DNA of 64,000 bases from Firmicutes bacterium CAG:95 (GTDB lineage: Bacteria; Bacillota; Clostridia; Lachnospirales; Lachnospiraceae), in assembly GCA_000438155.1 (NCBI GenBank), contig FR902980.1, forward strand, positions 1-64,000, written 5' to 3'. Numbering within the stretch: the stretch's first letter is position 1; each line of letters starts with the position of its first letter. The notes beneath the pieces were generated by a model. That model searched no databases, was not told where the DNA came from, and worked only from the letters and a program-made list of their open reading frames with translations. The position numbers and the translations under genes are program-made. This document shows positions 7,972 to 17,616 of this stretch, in pieces.

Positions 7972-9732
7972 ATGAAAGGGCTGATGGATCGGCTTCAACG
8001 ATGGATGGACGATTATAGTATCCGTAAAAAGTTACTCATTCTTTATGTGGTCTGTGTGCTTTTCCCACTTGTTCTGACAGATGCAGTGATTCTGTATATT
8101 GTGTTTGATAATGAGCATCAACAGCAGCAGAAGGAATTTGCAAGCATTGCATCTGCCGTAGAGGCAGATCTGGCCTATACGTTTGAGGAAGCCATTGATT
8201 TTACAAACAGTGTATATATTAACCGCACACTGAATCTGTTTTTGGAACAGTCCTTTTCTTCCCCGCTTGAATTTTTTGAAGAGAGCAGAAGGTTCAGTAC
8301 GGATCCCTTTCTGGGAAATATGAATTCAGAACGCTTTCAGGTTATGTTTTATGGAGATAATGACGATATTGTGAACGGAGGTCTTTTTTATCGTCTGGAC
8401 TCGGTTGCTGACAGTACGTTATTCCTGGAATATCAGCAGAAGGACAGGGATATGACGGTGATCTTTAATTATAAGGAAAACAATATCAATGTAGTGAGTA
8501 ATCGAACAATTGTGATGATCCGAAGGATGGATTATTACCGGGATCTGCAGAAAGAGAAATATGTTGCGGTAACGGTTGATTACGTGAATCTGGTACGGCG
8601 TTTTCAGGATATGCGTTACAATGCACCGGTGATGGTCTGCTCAGGAGACCGGATTCTGTTTACCAATGATGGAAATCTCAGAACGAAAATTGACTATGAA
8701 TATCTGACAGGAAAGGAGAATATCCGGCTGGAACGTGATTTTTTCATATGTGGTGAGCCATTCCGGATTTTAATTATGCAGCCTTCGGGAGGTATTCTTC
8801 CAAGTATTCAGGATCATTTCCTGTTGATTCTGTGTCTGATTCTGGTAAATGTATTACTGCCGCTTGCGTTGGTATCCCTGATTAACCGGTCCTTTGCACA
8901 GCGGCTTGGAGAATTAAGCACAGCATTTGACCGTATGGATACGGAGGAGATCGAAGAGCTGGAGTATATTCAGGGCACGGATGAAATCAGCGCCCTGATG
9001 TGGAACTATAACCAGATGGTCCGGCGTATGAAGGAACTGATCCGGACGGTATATAAGGACCGGCTGGAAAAACAGGGAATTGATATCGCAAGGCAGCAGG
9101 CAGAGCTTTTGGCACTATACAGTCAGATTAATCCTCATTTTCTGTTTAACGTATTGGAAAGTATCCGTATGCACTGTGTCCTGAAAAAAGAAAATGAAAC
9201 AGCTGCGATGGTAGAACGTCTTGCTATTCTTGAACGGCAGAATGTGGAATGGAATACAGATGATACAACGATTGAAGAAGAAGTGAGCTTTATTAAGGCA
9301 TATCTGGAGCTGCAAAAGTACCGGTTTGGTGACAGGTTGTCTTATGAAATTGATGTTTCCAGAGAATGTCAGAGCGTGAAGATTCCAAAGCTTGCTCTTG
9401 TTACCTTTGTAGAGAACTCCTGTGTACATGGAGTCGAAAAGAAATCGGTTCCCTGCTGGATTTATTTACGTGTCTATTGGAAAGAGAATTGTCTGATCAT
9501 GGAAGTAGAGGATACCGGTAATGGAATGGATGAGGATGAAGTAAAGCTGCTCAATCACAGAATGAATCATGTACAGATTGATGACATCCGTAAAAAGAAG
9601 CATGTCGGTGTACTGAATGCCTGTCTAAGGCTTAAGATGGCAACGAAAGATCAGGTGTCCTTTGAAATGGAAAGTGAAAAAGGAATCGGGACGTTTCTGG
9701 TGATCCGCATTCCGGAAAGTGCAGTTTTGTGA
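7972..9732 (+). CDS. YesM-type sensor histidine kinase
   Basis: A 586-residue membrane kinase. One membrane helix lies at about residues 19-41, a long extracellular sensor region at about 42-280, and a second helix at about 282-304, followed by a HAMP-like linker. The HisK_5/YesM motif SQINPHFLFNVLESIR places the phosphorylated histidine at residue 389. The ATPase part has FVENSCVHGVEKK (N box) and EDTGNGMDEDEV (G1). Kinases of this family pair with YesN-type AraC regulators, and one follows after 31 bases. The cluster of GH8, chemoreceptor and sugar ABC genes suggests that it senses an oligosaccharide, possibly through the binding protein. The ligand is not readable from sequence. The ribosome site is AAGGGGG. 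Confidence 0.93.
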   Translation: MKGLMDRLQRWMDDYSIRKKLLILYVVCVLFPLVLTDAVILYIVFDNEHQQQQKEFASIASAVEADLAYTFEEAIDFTNSVYINRTLNLFLEQSFSSPLEFFEESRRFSTDPFLGNMNSERFQVMFYGDNDDIVNGGLFYRLDSVADSTLFLEYQQKDRDMTVIFNYKENNINVVSNRTIVMIRRMDYYRDLQKEKYVAVTVDYVNLVRRFQDMRYNAPVMVCSGDRILFTNDGNLRTKIDYEYLTGKENIRLERDFFICGEPFRILIMQPSGGILPSIQDHFLLILCLILVNVLLPLALVSLINRSFAQRLGELSTAFDRMDTEEIEELEYIQGTDEISALMWNYNQMVRRMKELIRTVYKDRLEKQGIDIARQQAELLALYSQINPHFLFNVLESIRMHCVLKKENETAAMVERLAILERQNVEWNTDDTTIEEEVSFIKAYLELQKYRFGDRLSYEIDVSRECQSVKIPKLALVTFVENSCVHGVEKKSVPCWIYLRVYWKENCLIMEVEDTGNGMDEDEVKLLNHRMNHVQIDDIRKKKHVGVLNACLRLKMATKDQVSFEMESEKGIGTFLVIRIPESAVL

Positions 9733-9763
9733 AAGAATAATATAGAAGAGGATTACTATTCAA

Positions 9764-11359
9764 ATGAAGGTGTTGCTTGTAGATGATGAACCATTTATTT
9801 TGCAGGGACTGTCTGTACTCATCGACTGGGCAGCTGAAGGCTGTGAAATCGTTAAGATGGCGTCCAATGGAAAAGAAGCCCTGCTTTATCTTGAGGATCA
9901 TGAGGCTGACCTTGTAATTACCGATATTAAGATGCCTGTGATGTCAGGATTGGAGCTGCTTGAGCAGATCAGGGGAAGACAGATTTCCGATGCGTTTTTT
10001 ATTATACTCAGCGGGTATAATGATTTTTCCTATGCGCAGAAAGCGATCCGCTATGCCTGTATGGATTATCTGGTAAAACCGGTTCAGAAGGAAGCATTGC
10101 TGGAGCTGATCCGTAAGGCCAAAAGCAGTCTGGCGGTTACTGAACAAAATGCGGAAAATGAGCGCCGGATGCAGGAAATGCAGTTGAAGCAGTATATTAT
10201 TGCACTTTTACGGGGAAAGCAGAACGAAGAGGAGCTTAAGTATGTGAAAGAGCGTTTACGGCTTGGGGATGGAGGCTTACGCTACATTCATATCAGTATG
10301 CAGAATATTTCGGATATTGAAGAGCTCTCTGACAGTGAACTGCAGGTGATCCGCAGCCAAATGTATGATTATGCAATGGAAATTCTGGAAGATGATGGTT
10401 CTCATTTGTTTCGGGAATTGCTTGATTATGAAGAGGACTATGAAATAGGGTTTGTATATGCAGATTATATGGCAGCAGAGCGTATGATGGACCGGGATGA
10501 ATTTTTACTCTGGTTTGCAGAAAGGATGAATGAACATATTGATTTTTCTGTGATATTGCTTGCAGGAAAAAGGGTAGAAGAGCCGAATAAATTATCACAT
10601 TCTTATTCGGCAGCCTGTGCACTGCGTTCCTCGAAAGGATTCCGTCAGGAGAAAACGGTTTACTGCTATGAAGAAGAAATGCAGGTCGGAGAAGGAAAAA
10701 TCGTCCTTTGCAAACAGAGTCTGGATCATCTGATCACAGCGGTAGAGCAGAATGATGTAAATGGGATTCATGGCAGCGTGGATGAACTGTTCCAGGAGAT
10801 GGAAAACTTAGGAATGGCGAGGGATCTGGTGACAATAAATACCAATTATCTGTTGTTCCAGCTGATTCAGCTGGCCGTAGAACAGGATGAAACCGTAGAC
10901 CAGGAAGAGGTGATGCAGTATATCAGCGAAAATGTTTTTGATACCGGAATCACAAGAGGAAGCCGGGCGCATCTTCGAAGATTTGCCTGTGATTATGCGG
11001 TATATCTGATCCAGCTCCGCAAAAATGTATCCAGAGGAATATTGCAGGATATCGAGAGAGAAATTAAAGAGCATTTTGCAGATAACCTGACACTCCGGGA
11101 TCTGAGTAAGAAGTACTTTGTAAACAGCTCCTACCTGGGACAGATTTTCCGTAAAAAGTATGGACAATCCTTTAAGGATTATTTATGTGAATACCGGATT
11201 AATGAAGCAGCACAGGAGTTGCTTAAGACCGATAAGAAGATCAGTCAGATCGCAGAAGAAGTCGGATACCGTGATACGGATTATTTCATCAGTAAGTTTA
11301 TTGAGCAGAAGGGATGTACGCCGAGTAAATACCGCAAAAATGCGGGTGTGACCGAATAG
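9764..11359 (+). CDS. YesN-type response regulator with AraC DNA-binding domain
   Basis: A 531-residue two-component regulator. Residues 1-120 are a receiver with the acidic pair DD at 7-8, the phospho-acceptor Asp at 54 in DLVITDIKMPVMSG, and the conserved Lys in DYLVKPVQ. A middle region of about 270 residues shows little family signal. The C-terminus (about 425-525) is an AraC/XylS double helix-turn-helix (LTLRDLSKKYFVNSSYLGQ and ISQIAEEVGYRDTDYF). It is the cognate partner of the kinase just upstream and most likely activates the sugar uptake genes that follow. A shared box upstream of the chemoreceptor and of the binding-protein gene is a candidate target (see the regulatory features). 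Confidence 0.94.
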   Translation: MKVLLVDDEPFILQGLSVLIDWAAEGCEIVKMASNGKEALLYLEDHEADLVITDIKMPVMSGLELLEQIRGRQISDAFFIILSGYNDFSYAQKAIRYACMDYLVKPVQKEALLELIRKAKSSLAVTEQNAENERRMQEMQLKQYIIALLRGKQNEEELKYVKERLRLGDGGLRYIHISMQNISDIEELSDSELQVIRSQMYDYAMEILEDDGSHLFRELLDYEEDYEIGFVYADYMAAERMMDRDEFLLWFAERMNEHIDFSVILLAGKRVEEPNKLSHSYSAACALRSSKGFRQEKTVYCYEEEMQVGEGKIVLCKQSLDHLITAVEQNDVNGIHGSVDELFQEMENLGMARDLVTINTNYLLFQLIQLAVEQDETVDQEEVMQYISENVFDTGITRGSRAHLRRFACDYAVYLIQLRKNVSRGILQDIEREIKEHFADNLTLRDLSKKYFVNSSYLGQIFRKKYGQSFKDYLCEYRINEAAQELLKTDKKISQIAEEVGYRDTDYFISKFIEQKGCTPSKYRKNAGVTE

Positions 11360-11452
11360 AAGGATGGGATGGCACAGCGATAGACAATATGAATTTAAGA
11401 CAGAGCCCTGTATGAAATATGAATGAGAATCGGGTCTGTATGAGGCTTTTTG

Positions 11453-11484
11453 GTTCTAGAGTTTTTCGGGGATAATACTAGAAC
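11453..11484 (+). promoter_or_regulatory. Inverted repeat with a box shared with the ABC promoter
   Basis: GTTCTAG (11453-11459) and CTAGAAC (11478-11484) form a 7-bp inverted repeat separated by 18 bases. Inside it, TAGAGTTTTTCGGG (11457-11470) is repeated exactly at 13777-13790 in front of the sugar-binding protein gene. A 14-base exact match in two promoter regions of one locus suggests a common operator, most simply for the YesN-type regulator. A second short inverted repeat (ATCCG/CGGAT) follows at about 11487-11505. No good -10 was found nearby. Confidence 0.45.
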
Positions 11485-11562
11485 TCATCCGGTTGCGGAC
11501 GGATAGGAAAACACATAAGATGTTTGAGAATGTCATGGAGTATTTCGAACTTAAGAAAGTGA

Positions 11563-11580
11563 TCGGGGCTTTTGCCCCGA
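11563..11580 (+). other. GC-rich hairpin in the chemoreceptor leader
   Basis: TCGGGGC pairs with GCCCCGA around a TTTT loop. It has no U-tract, and it lies 18 bases before the ribosome site of the chemoreceptor gene. It may stabilise the 5' end of the message or belong to the termination signal of the regulator transcript. The rest of the 253-base gap 11360-11612 shows only the inverted repeat listed separately. Confidence 0.4.
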
Positions 11581-11612
11581 CACTATTTAATATAATTAAG
11601 GAGGAAAATTAA

Positions 11613-13667
11613 TTGAGTAGAGAAAAAACCAGAGTTTCACTTGCAAGAAAGATTATAGGGGCAATTCTGCTCATGCAGGTTGTTGTCATGACGTGTCTTT
11701 CCATAATGGTGGTATATGGAATTACACAAAATGTAAGTACAACGGCAACAGACAATCTGCAGACAATCGTACAGGAGAGAAGCCAGATTGTGGATAATTA
11801 TGTACAGGAATCCGAGGTGATTCTGTCAGCATACAGTAAGGCAGGAGAAATTTTGAATGTCCTCAAAAATCCGGAAAATAAATCAGCAATTGATGCGGCA
11901 CAGAAATATACGGAATCCTTTTCTGCGGATATAAATAATCTGGAGGGATTGTATGTAAGTGAATGGAATACCCATGTACTTGCCCATACCAATGCAGGTG
12001 TTGTTGGCATCACTACAAGAGAGGGTGATTCCCTGCAAGCATTACAGGATATCCTGCTTGCAACGGATGGGGTATATAATACAGGAATCATTATATCACC
12101 GGCAAGCGGCGATCAGATTGTCTCCATGTATCGGGCGATCTATGATGAAAGTGGGAATCCTGCAGGACTTGTTGGAGGAGGAATTTATACGGCAGGTCTT
12201 GTCAATAAACTGGACAGCCTTGGAATGAATGGAATGGAACATGCAACTTACTGCATGATTAATGTAAAGGATCATAAATATATTTTCCACCATCAGCCGG
12301 AAATGGTTGCTACAGAAACAGAGGAAGAGTATCTGCTGCAGTTATGTGAGAAATATAAGGATACCCCCAATTCTGTTGGCGGTTATGTCGAGCACAAAGA
12401 GAATGGAAAAGACTATATTGACTCCTATTATTACATGGCAGACCGTGGATGGCTGTTTATTATTAAAGACAGTTACGAGGAATTGTTTGATTCAGCAATA
12501 ACCATGCGGACAAATCTGATACTTTTGTGTGCAGCTATTCTGCTTGTGCTTGGGGTGGTTTCCGTGATCATTATAAACCGGATGATGCGGCCGATGAAAC
12601 CGATCGAAAACGGAATCCTCGCGCTACAGCAATTTGATATCAAAGAAAATGATGAAATAGAAAAGCATTATACAAGAAAGGACGAGTTGGGAAGTATTTC
12701 AAGAGCAACAGGTACACTGATCCGTTCGTTGAGAGATATTGTCCAGACTCTTCGGGAGTGCTGCGGCACTTTGCATGGAAAAGCGGATGATTTACAGAAT
12801 TCAGCAGTAGAACTCGTAGATGATATGACGGATCAGACGGCGACAACGGAGCAGCTGTCTGCCTCTCTGGAAAGCACAAATGATGCGATTGCCCATGTGT
12901 ATGAAGAAATAGGGAATATCAATGCCATTGTGGAGAGCATTATGAAAGAAATCCGGGATTCAGATGATATGAGCAGAAAAGTGAAAGTAAATGCAATGGA
13001 GATGCAGTCAAGTGCCAGGGAAGCATATGAAAAAGGAAAGGAAGAGCTGAAAACAACCAGAACTTCTGTTAAAAATGCAATTTCCAGTCTGAATGGGTTA
13101 TCAAAAATTAATCAGCTGGCAATGGAAATACTGAGTATTGCAAATAAAACGAATCTTTTATCTCTTAATGCGTCCATTGAAGCAGCAAGAGCCGGCGAGG
13201 CCGGAAAGGGCTTTGCTGTTGTTGCGGGTGAAATCGGCGCACTTGCTGATACATCCAAATTAACGGCAACCAATATCCAGCAGATTTGTGCGGAAGCAAA
13301 TGACAGTATTGACAGTGTTAATAATTGCTTTAATGATATGATGGGTTATATGGAACAAAGTGTTGTACGGCAGTTTGAAAATTTTGCAAGTCAGTCAACG
13401 GATAACCGGTCGGCTGCGGAAGTAATTAAGAAACAGTTGGATGAAATAAATATCGCAATCGGGCAGCTGGAACAGTCAGTCAGTCAGATTGGCGAGCACA
13501 TAGAAGATGTCCATGAAATTACCCAACAGGATCGGGAAGCAATAGGCGGCATTGTACATAAGAATGAAAAGCTTGCTGTAGTGGCAGATACGATCCGGAA
13601 TCAGGCGCAGGAGAATCAGAATATTGCACGGCAGTTGGCAGAAATTGTGGATCAGTTTGAAATGTAG
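11613..13667 (+). CDS. Methyl-accepting chemotaxis protein with extracellular Cache-type sensor
   Basis: A 684-residue chemoreceptor that signals ligand occupancy to CheA/CheW. The start is TTG 11613, 8 bases after AAGGAGG. A first membrane helix lies at about 12-36, then a periplasm-side sensor of about 260 residues resembling double Cache domains, a second helix at about 297-320, and HAMP. The signalling hairpin contains [20 protein letters not shown] and [16 protein letters not shown], the conserved MCP tip. It sits between the two-component system and the sugar transporter, so it probably detects the same sugars or the loaded binding protein (inference). It implies a motile organism. Its DNA is more AT-rich than that of the housekeeping genes. 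Confidence 0.93.
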   Translation: MSREKTRVSLARKIIGAILLMQVVVMTCLSIMVVYGITQNVSTTATDNLQTIVQERSQIVDNYVQESEVILSAYSKAGEILNVLKNPENKSAIDAAQKYTESFSADINNLEGLYVSEWNTHVLAHTNAGVVGITTREGDSLQALQDILLATDGVYNTGIIISPASGDQIVSMYRAIYDESGNPAGLVGGGIYTAGLVNKLDSLGMNGMEHATYCMINVKDHKYIFHHQPEMVATETEEEYLLQLCEKYKDTPNSVGGYVEHKENGKDYIDSYYYMADRGWLFIIKDSYEELFDSAITMRTNLILLCAAILLVLGVVSVIIINRMMRPMKPIENGILALQQFDIKENDEIEKHYTRKDELGSISRATGTLIRSLRDIVQTLRECCGTLHGKADDLQNSAVELVDDMTDQTATTEQLSASLESTNDAIAHVYEEIGNINAIVESIMKEIRDSDDMSRKVKVNAMEMQSSAREAYEKGKEELKTTRTSVKNAISSLNGLSKINQLAMEILSIANKTNLLSLNASIEAARAGEAGKGFAVVAGEIGALADTSKLTATNIQQICAEANDSIDSVNNCFNDMMGYMEQSVVRQFENFASQSTDNRSAAEVIKKQLDEINIAIGQLEQSVSQIGEHIEDVHEITQQDREAIGGIVHKNEKLAVVADTIRNQAQENQNIARQLAEIVDQFEM

Positions 13668-13740
13668 TATTGTGTATGAAAGGCCGTTCTTATCATGTGT
13701 TGTATCCTGGTGGTTACAATTTTGTACGGCTTGCGTTTGC

Positions 13741-13772
13741 AAAACCCGATAAACTATAGTTTATCGGGTTTT
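13741..13772. terminator. Perfect 32-bp palindrome, bidirectional-type terminator
   Basis: AAAACCCGATAAACT (13741-13755) is exactly complementary to 13758-13772 around a two-base centre. The A-run at the start and T-run at the end give a stem with U-tracts on both strands. It closes the chemoreceptor transcript and separates it from the sugar-binding protein promoter just downstream. Confidence 0.85.
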
Positions 13773-13776
13773 CAGT

Positions 13777-13818
13777 TAGAGTTTTTCGGGTTGTTTACAC
13801 GTGGTGAAAAGGTATAAT
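13777..13818 (+). promoter_or_regulatory. Promoter of the sugar-binding protein operon with upstream box
   Basis: TTGTTT (13791-13796), a 16-base spacer and TATAAT (13813-13818) form a promoter about 45 bases before the lipoprotein start. The 14-base box TAGAGTTTTTCGGG (13777-13790) abuts the -35, the usual place for an AraC-type activator. The same 14 bases occur at 11457-11470 upstream of the chemoreceptor. Confidence 0.6.
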
Positions 13819-13861
13819 AAAATCATCAAATGTTTCTAAAACAAACAAGAGGGAGGCAAAT

Positions 13862-15601
13862 ATGAAACTGAAAAAATTAACAGCTTTATTACTTGGCGTT
13901 ACCATGACAGTAACCATGCTGGCTGGCTGCGGTGGCGCTACAACAACAGATGACAGTAGTACATCATCTACAACAGAGACTACAACCGAGTCTTCTGACA
14001 CAGCAGGAGATTCCACAACAGAAGAGGCGAAAACTTCTTATTCAGAAGACGAAATTTCAGATTTCACCATGTTCATTACCATGCCGGGTTCTGAAATTAA
14101 TGATGATAATGAAATTGCCCAGATGATTGGCGAGAAGTGGGGCGTTCGTATTAAAGAGACATGGTTAACAGGACAGACTGCATCAGAAGCAACCGGTATG
14201 TTAATTGCAAGTGATGAATATCCGGATTATATTGACAGCGATGACATGTCACTCCTGGTAGATGCAGGAGCACTCATCCCGTTGGATGACTATATTGATC
14301 AGTATCCGGAATTTAAAGAAAAATGGTTCACAGAAGATGAATGGGAAAAGTTCCGTCAGCCTGATGGACATATCTACTGGATCAATCCTTTCGGAAATAC
14401 GAAGGGTGAACCTACTGCAACAACACATAATGACGAAGCATTCTGGATTCAGGTAAGAGTTCTTGAGTGGGCCGGATATCCGGAAATCAAGACCATGGAT
14501 CAGTATTTCCAGGTAATCGAAGATTACATGGCAGCAAATCCGACCATGGAAGATGGAACACCGAATATCCCTTATACCATTCTCTGTGAAGACTGGAGAT
14601 ACTTCTGCCTTGAAAATGCAGGACAGTTCCTCGGTGGACATCCGAATGATGGATCTGTTATTGTTAATAAGGATACGATGACAGTTGAGGATTACAATAC
14701 TTCTGACGATACTGTTAAGTACTTCAAGAAGCTGAACGAAGAATATCAGAAGGGCTTTGTAGATCCTGAAAGCTTTACCCAGACCTATGATGAATATATT
14801 GCCAAGCTTTCCACAGGTCGTGTACTTGGTATGGTAGACCAGTGGTGGGATTTTGCATACACTGTGAATGATGTATTCAAACAGCAGGGACTTGACGAAA
14901 AGGGATGCAACTATGTTCCTCTTGGATTAACCACAGAAGAGGGAATGGAAAACAGATGGCATACATACGATGATACGGTTAACCAGGCTTCCGGTGTTGC
15001 TATTACCAAGGATTGTAAGGATCCGGATAAGGCATTCAAATTTATCGTTGATTGTGCAATGGATCAGGAACTGCATGATTTAAGATTCTGGGGTGTTAAG
15101 GATGTAGATTATACCGTTGATGAAAATGGTTTATATGCAAGAACAGAGGAACAGAGAATGAACTTGTCAGATACCGCATATCAGGCATCTCATCGTTGTC
15201 AGTATTCTTATATGCCTCAGTGGGGTGGTACCAGTGATGATGGAATTAATGCAAACAAGCCGGAAGAACAGCCTGCAGAATTCCAGGTAGATATGGCACA
15301 GCCGTTAAAGGACTGCTTTGCAGCATATGGTGCAGGAAACTATGTAGATATGATTGGTTCTGTAGTTGAGACAAATGGACCGTGGTTCCCCATGTACAGT
15401 TATTCTAATAACTTCACCACAGAGACTCCTGGTGGTGTGGCATGGACAAAGATGGGTGAAATTAAGCATGAGTACTTACCCAAGGTTGTAATGGCCAGTG
15501 ATTTCGAAACCGGGTGGGCTGAGTATATGGATGCATATAATGCTTGCAAACCTGAAGATTTCATTAGTGAGATGCAGGCAATTCTGGATACCTTTAAGTA
15601 G
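13862..15601 (+). CDS. Lipoprotein sugar-binding protein of an ABC transporter (LplA/YtcQ type)
   Basis: A 579-residue extracellular solute-binding protein. The signal peptide MKLKKLTALLLGVTMTV is followed by the lipobox LAGC, with lipid-modified Cys23, then a Ser/Thr/Glu-rich tether to about residue 58 and a large binding domain. Length and position before two LplB/LplC-type permeases match the family that takes up oligosaccharides in Firmicutes. No ATPase gene is present. Such systems usually borrow a shared MsmX-type ATPase (family knowledge). The start has AGGGAGG 7 bases upstream. Substrate is unknown; the nearby GH8 gene points to xylo-oligosaccharides. Confidence 0.93.
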   Translation: MKLKKLTALLLGVTMTVTMLAGCGGATTTDDSSTSSTTETTTESSDTAGDSTTEEAKTSYSEDEISDFTMFITMPGSEINDDNEIAQMIGEKWGVRIKETWLTGQTASEATGMLIASDEYPDYIDSDDMSLLVDAGALIPLDDYIDQYPEFKEKWFTEDEWEKFRQPDGHIYWINPFGNTKGEPTATTHNDEAFWIQVRVLEWAGYPEIKTMDQYFQVIEDYMAANPTMEDGTPNIPYTILCEDWRYFCLENAGQFLGGHPNDGSVIVNKDTMTVEDYNTSDDTVKYFKKLNEEYQKGFVDPESFTQTYDEYIAKLSTGRVLGMVDQWWDFAYTVNDVFKQQGLDEKGCNYVPLGLTTEEGMENRWHTYDDTVNQASGVAITKDCKDPDKAFKFIVDCAMDQELHDLRFWGVKDVDYTVDENGLYARTEEQRMNLSDTAYQASHRCQYSYMPQWGGTSDDGINANKPEEQPAEFQVDMAQPLKDCFAAYGAGNYVDMIGSVVETNGPWFPMYSYSNNFTTETPGGVAWTKMGEIKHEYLPKVVMASDFETGWAEYMDAYNACKPEDFISEMQAILDTFK

Positions 15602-15640
15602 GAGATAGAGACTGCAGCATTCAAAATGATTGTGTGAGGA

Positions 15641-15679
15641 AAGCGGCAGTAGGATTCGGTAAGAAAACTATTGCCGCTT
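15641..15679 (+). other. Intercistronic hairpin between binding-protein and permease genes
   Basis: AAGCGGCAGTAG (15641-15652) pairs with CTATTGCCGCTT (15668-15679), 12 pairs including one G-U, with a 15-base loop. Short T-rich sequence follows. Hairpins here commonly stabilise or terminate the binding-protein message so that it exceeds permease levels. Its presence argues against the in-frame GTG at 15634 as the permease start. Confidence 0.65.
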
Positions 15680-15705
15680 CCTTATTACAAGTTAGGAGCG
15701 GATAT

Positions 15706-16647
15706 ATGAGTCAGGGCGTAGCTAAAGTGAAAAAAGACAAAAAGATAACATGGAAAGAAATTAAAAGACAGAAATTTCTGCTGATCGTTTCCTTCTTTAT
15801 GATGATTTATGGAATCATCTTTTACTACTGGCCATTAACCGGATGGCTGATGGCATTCCAGAATTATAAACCCAAGGATGGATTGCTGGGATCTAAATTT
15901 GTAGGACTTGCAAAGTTCCAGTTCCTGTTTCAGGATGCAACCTTTTTACGGGTTATCCGTAATACATTTTGTATGGGTGTGCTGAATCTGGTGACATCCA
16001 CAATTATGGCAATACTATTTGCCATTCTGCTAAATGAAATTCGTGCCACGAAACCGAAAAAGGTAATACAGACAATTTCCTATTTACCTCATTTCCTTTC
16101 CTGGATTATTGTTACCGGTATTTTACATGATGCGTTATCTTCTACCGGTATTATCAACGAATTATTGATGAAAGCTGGACTTATTGACCGCGCAATTGAC
16201 TTCTTTGCGCATCCCCAATATTTCTGGTGGATTGTAGCATTTGCAAACTGCTGGAAGGAAACCGGATGGAATGCCATTATTTATCTGGCAGCCATTACCT
16301 CCATTGATCCGTGTCTGTATGAAGCAGCATCCATTGATGGAGCCGGAAGATGGGCAAAGATTAAATATATAACATTACCGGGTATTAAGCCTACGATCAT
16401 GATTTTGTTACTGATGAATGTAGGTAATGTACTGAATGCAGGATTTGAAGTACAGTATCTGTTAGGTAATGGCCTGATTAAGAGTGTATCGGATACCATT
16501 GATATCTATGTTCTTACCTGGGGTATCAGTCAGAATGACTTCTCATTAGGTACTGCAGCCGGAATATTTAAGAGTGTAGTCAGCATTGCACTGATTCTGG
16601 TCGCTAATTTTGCTGCAAAACGTATGGGCGAAGAAAGGTTATTCTAG
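15706..16647 (+). CDS. ABC sugar transporter permease, LplB type
   Basis: Starting at ATG 15706, 7 bases after AGGAG, this gives a 313-residue integral membrane protein. An in-frame GTG at 15634 would add 24 residues but lies in a hairpin. The N-terminus is basic, and the first helix is at about residues 24-47. The permease signature for ATPase docking reads YEAASIDGAGRWAKIKYITL. About six membrane segments are visible. It pairs with the LplC-type permease that follows after 11 bases and with the lipoprotein upstream, giving the membrane channel of an oligosaccharide importer. Confidence 0.93.
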   Translation: MSQGVAKVKKDKKITWKEIKRQKFLLIVSFFMMIYGIIFYYWPLTGWLMAFQNYKPKDGLLGSKFVGLAKFQFLFQDATFLRVIRNTFCMGVLNLVTSTIMAILFAILLNEIRATKPKKVIQTISYLPHFLSWIIVTGILHDALSSTGIINELLMKAGLIDRAIDFFAHPQYFWWIVAFANCWKETGWNAIIYLAAITSIDPCLYEAASIDGAGRWAKIKYITLPGIKPTIMILLLMNVGNVLNAGFEVQYLLGNGLIKSVSDTIDIYVLTWGISQNDFSLGTAAGIFKSVVSIALILVANFAAKRMGEERLF

Positions 16648-16658
16648 GAGGTAGAGAC

Positions 16659-17555
16659 ATGAAAAAGAGAAAGACATCCCTTGCGGATAAGATATTCGTA
16701 GTTTTTAATACTTTGTTCATGATTGCCTTTGTTGTAATCACCTTATATCCGGTATTGAATACCCTGGCAATTTCCCTTAATGATGGTATTGATGCAGTAA
16801 GAGGCGGCATTTATTTATGGCCGAGAAAGTTTACGTTAAATAACTACAAGACGGTGCTTACCAAGCAGAATATGCTTCAGGGCGCTTACATAACCGTATT
16901 AAGAACTATAATCGGAACACTGCTTTCCCTGGTAACCAATGCGCTTTTGGCATTTGTGGTCAGCAGAAAGCGTTTTATGTTCAAGTCCCAGTTATCTCTG
17001 TTCTGGGTAATTACCATGTATGTAAACGGCGGTATGATTCCAATCTTTATGTTATACAGAAACCTGCATCTGACCGGAACCTTCTGGGTATATGTCATTC
17101 CCGGAACAATCAGTGCATTCAATATGCTGGTATTAAGAACCTATATGCAGGGACTTCCGGATTCCCTCGAAGAATCTGCACAGTTGGATGGTGCAGGATA
17201 CTGGACGATATTTATTAAAATCATATCTCCGTTATGTAAACCGGTATATGCGACTGTTGCCCTGTTCGTTGCAGTATATCAGTGGAATTCCTGGTTCGAT
17301 GCCATGCTGTATAACAGAATGAAAGGTGAGTATACAACTCTGCAGTATGAGCTGATGAAATTATTATCTTCCGTAATGCAGCAGAGCGGAAGCGCAGCAA
17401 ATGCCTCCGCAGCCGGAGCAAGCTCAGCAGCAGTAACACCTGTTACTGTAAGGTCCGCAGCAACGATTGCAACCATGCTTCCGATCATCTGCCTGTATCC
17501 GTTCTTACAAAGATACTTCGTAACCGGACTTACCATCGGTGGTGTTAAGGAGTAA
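16659..17555 (+). CDS. ABC sugar transporter permease, LplC type
   Basis: A 298-residue permease, partner of the preceding gene. About six membrane helices; the ATPase-docking motif is EESAQLDGAGYWTIFIKI, and the C-terminus PFLQRYFVTGLTIGGVKE is typical of LplC/YtcP proteins. Between the fifth and sixth helices is an unusual Ala/Ser-rich stretch (residues about 246-262, SGSAANASAAGASSAA) before TPVTVRSAATI. It probably lengthens an external loop. The ribosome site is AGGAGG 11 bases from the ATG. The operon ends at a strong terminator 60 bases downstream. Confidence 0.94.
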   Translation: MKKRKTSLADKIFVVFNTLFMIAFVVITLYPVLNTLAISLNDGIDAVRGGIYLWPRKFTLNNYKTVLTKQNMLQGAYITVLRTIIGTLLSLVTNALLAFVVSRKRFMFKSQLSLFWVITMYVNGGMIPIFMLYRNLHLTGTFWVYVIPGTISAFNMLVLRTYMQGLPDSLEESAQLDGAGYWTIFIKIISPLCKPVYATVALFVAVYQWNSWFDAMLYNRMKGEYTTLQYELMKLLSSVMQQSGSAANASAAGASSAAVTPVTVRSAATIATMLPIICLYPFLQRYFVTGLTIGGVKE

Positions 17556-17616
17556 GATAATCAAAAATGCTTATGCAAGCTCTACAGGAAAATGAAATAT
17601 ATAGAGAGATAATGAT

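Noticed and set aside
11591..11596. TATAAT just before the chemoreceptor gene as its promoter
   Set aside because: It is 2 bases from the ribosome site; a transcript starting after it would lose that site, and there is no suitable -35.
15634..15705. GTG start adding 24 residues to the LplB-type permease
   Set aside because: The codons lie in a stable hairpin, and ATG 15706 has a properly spaced AGGAG.
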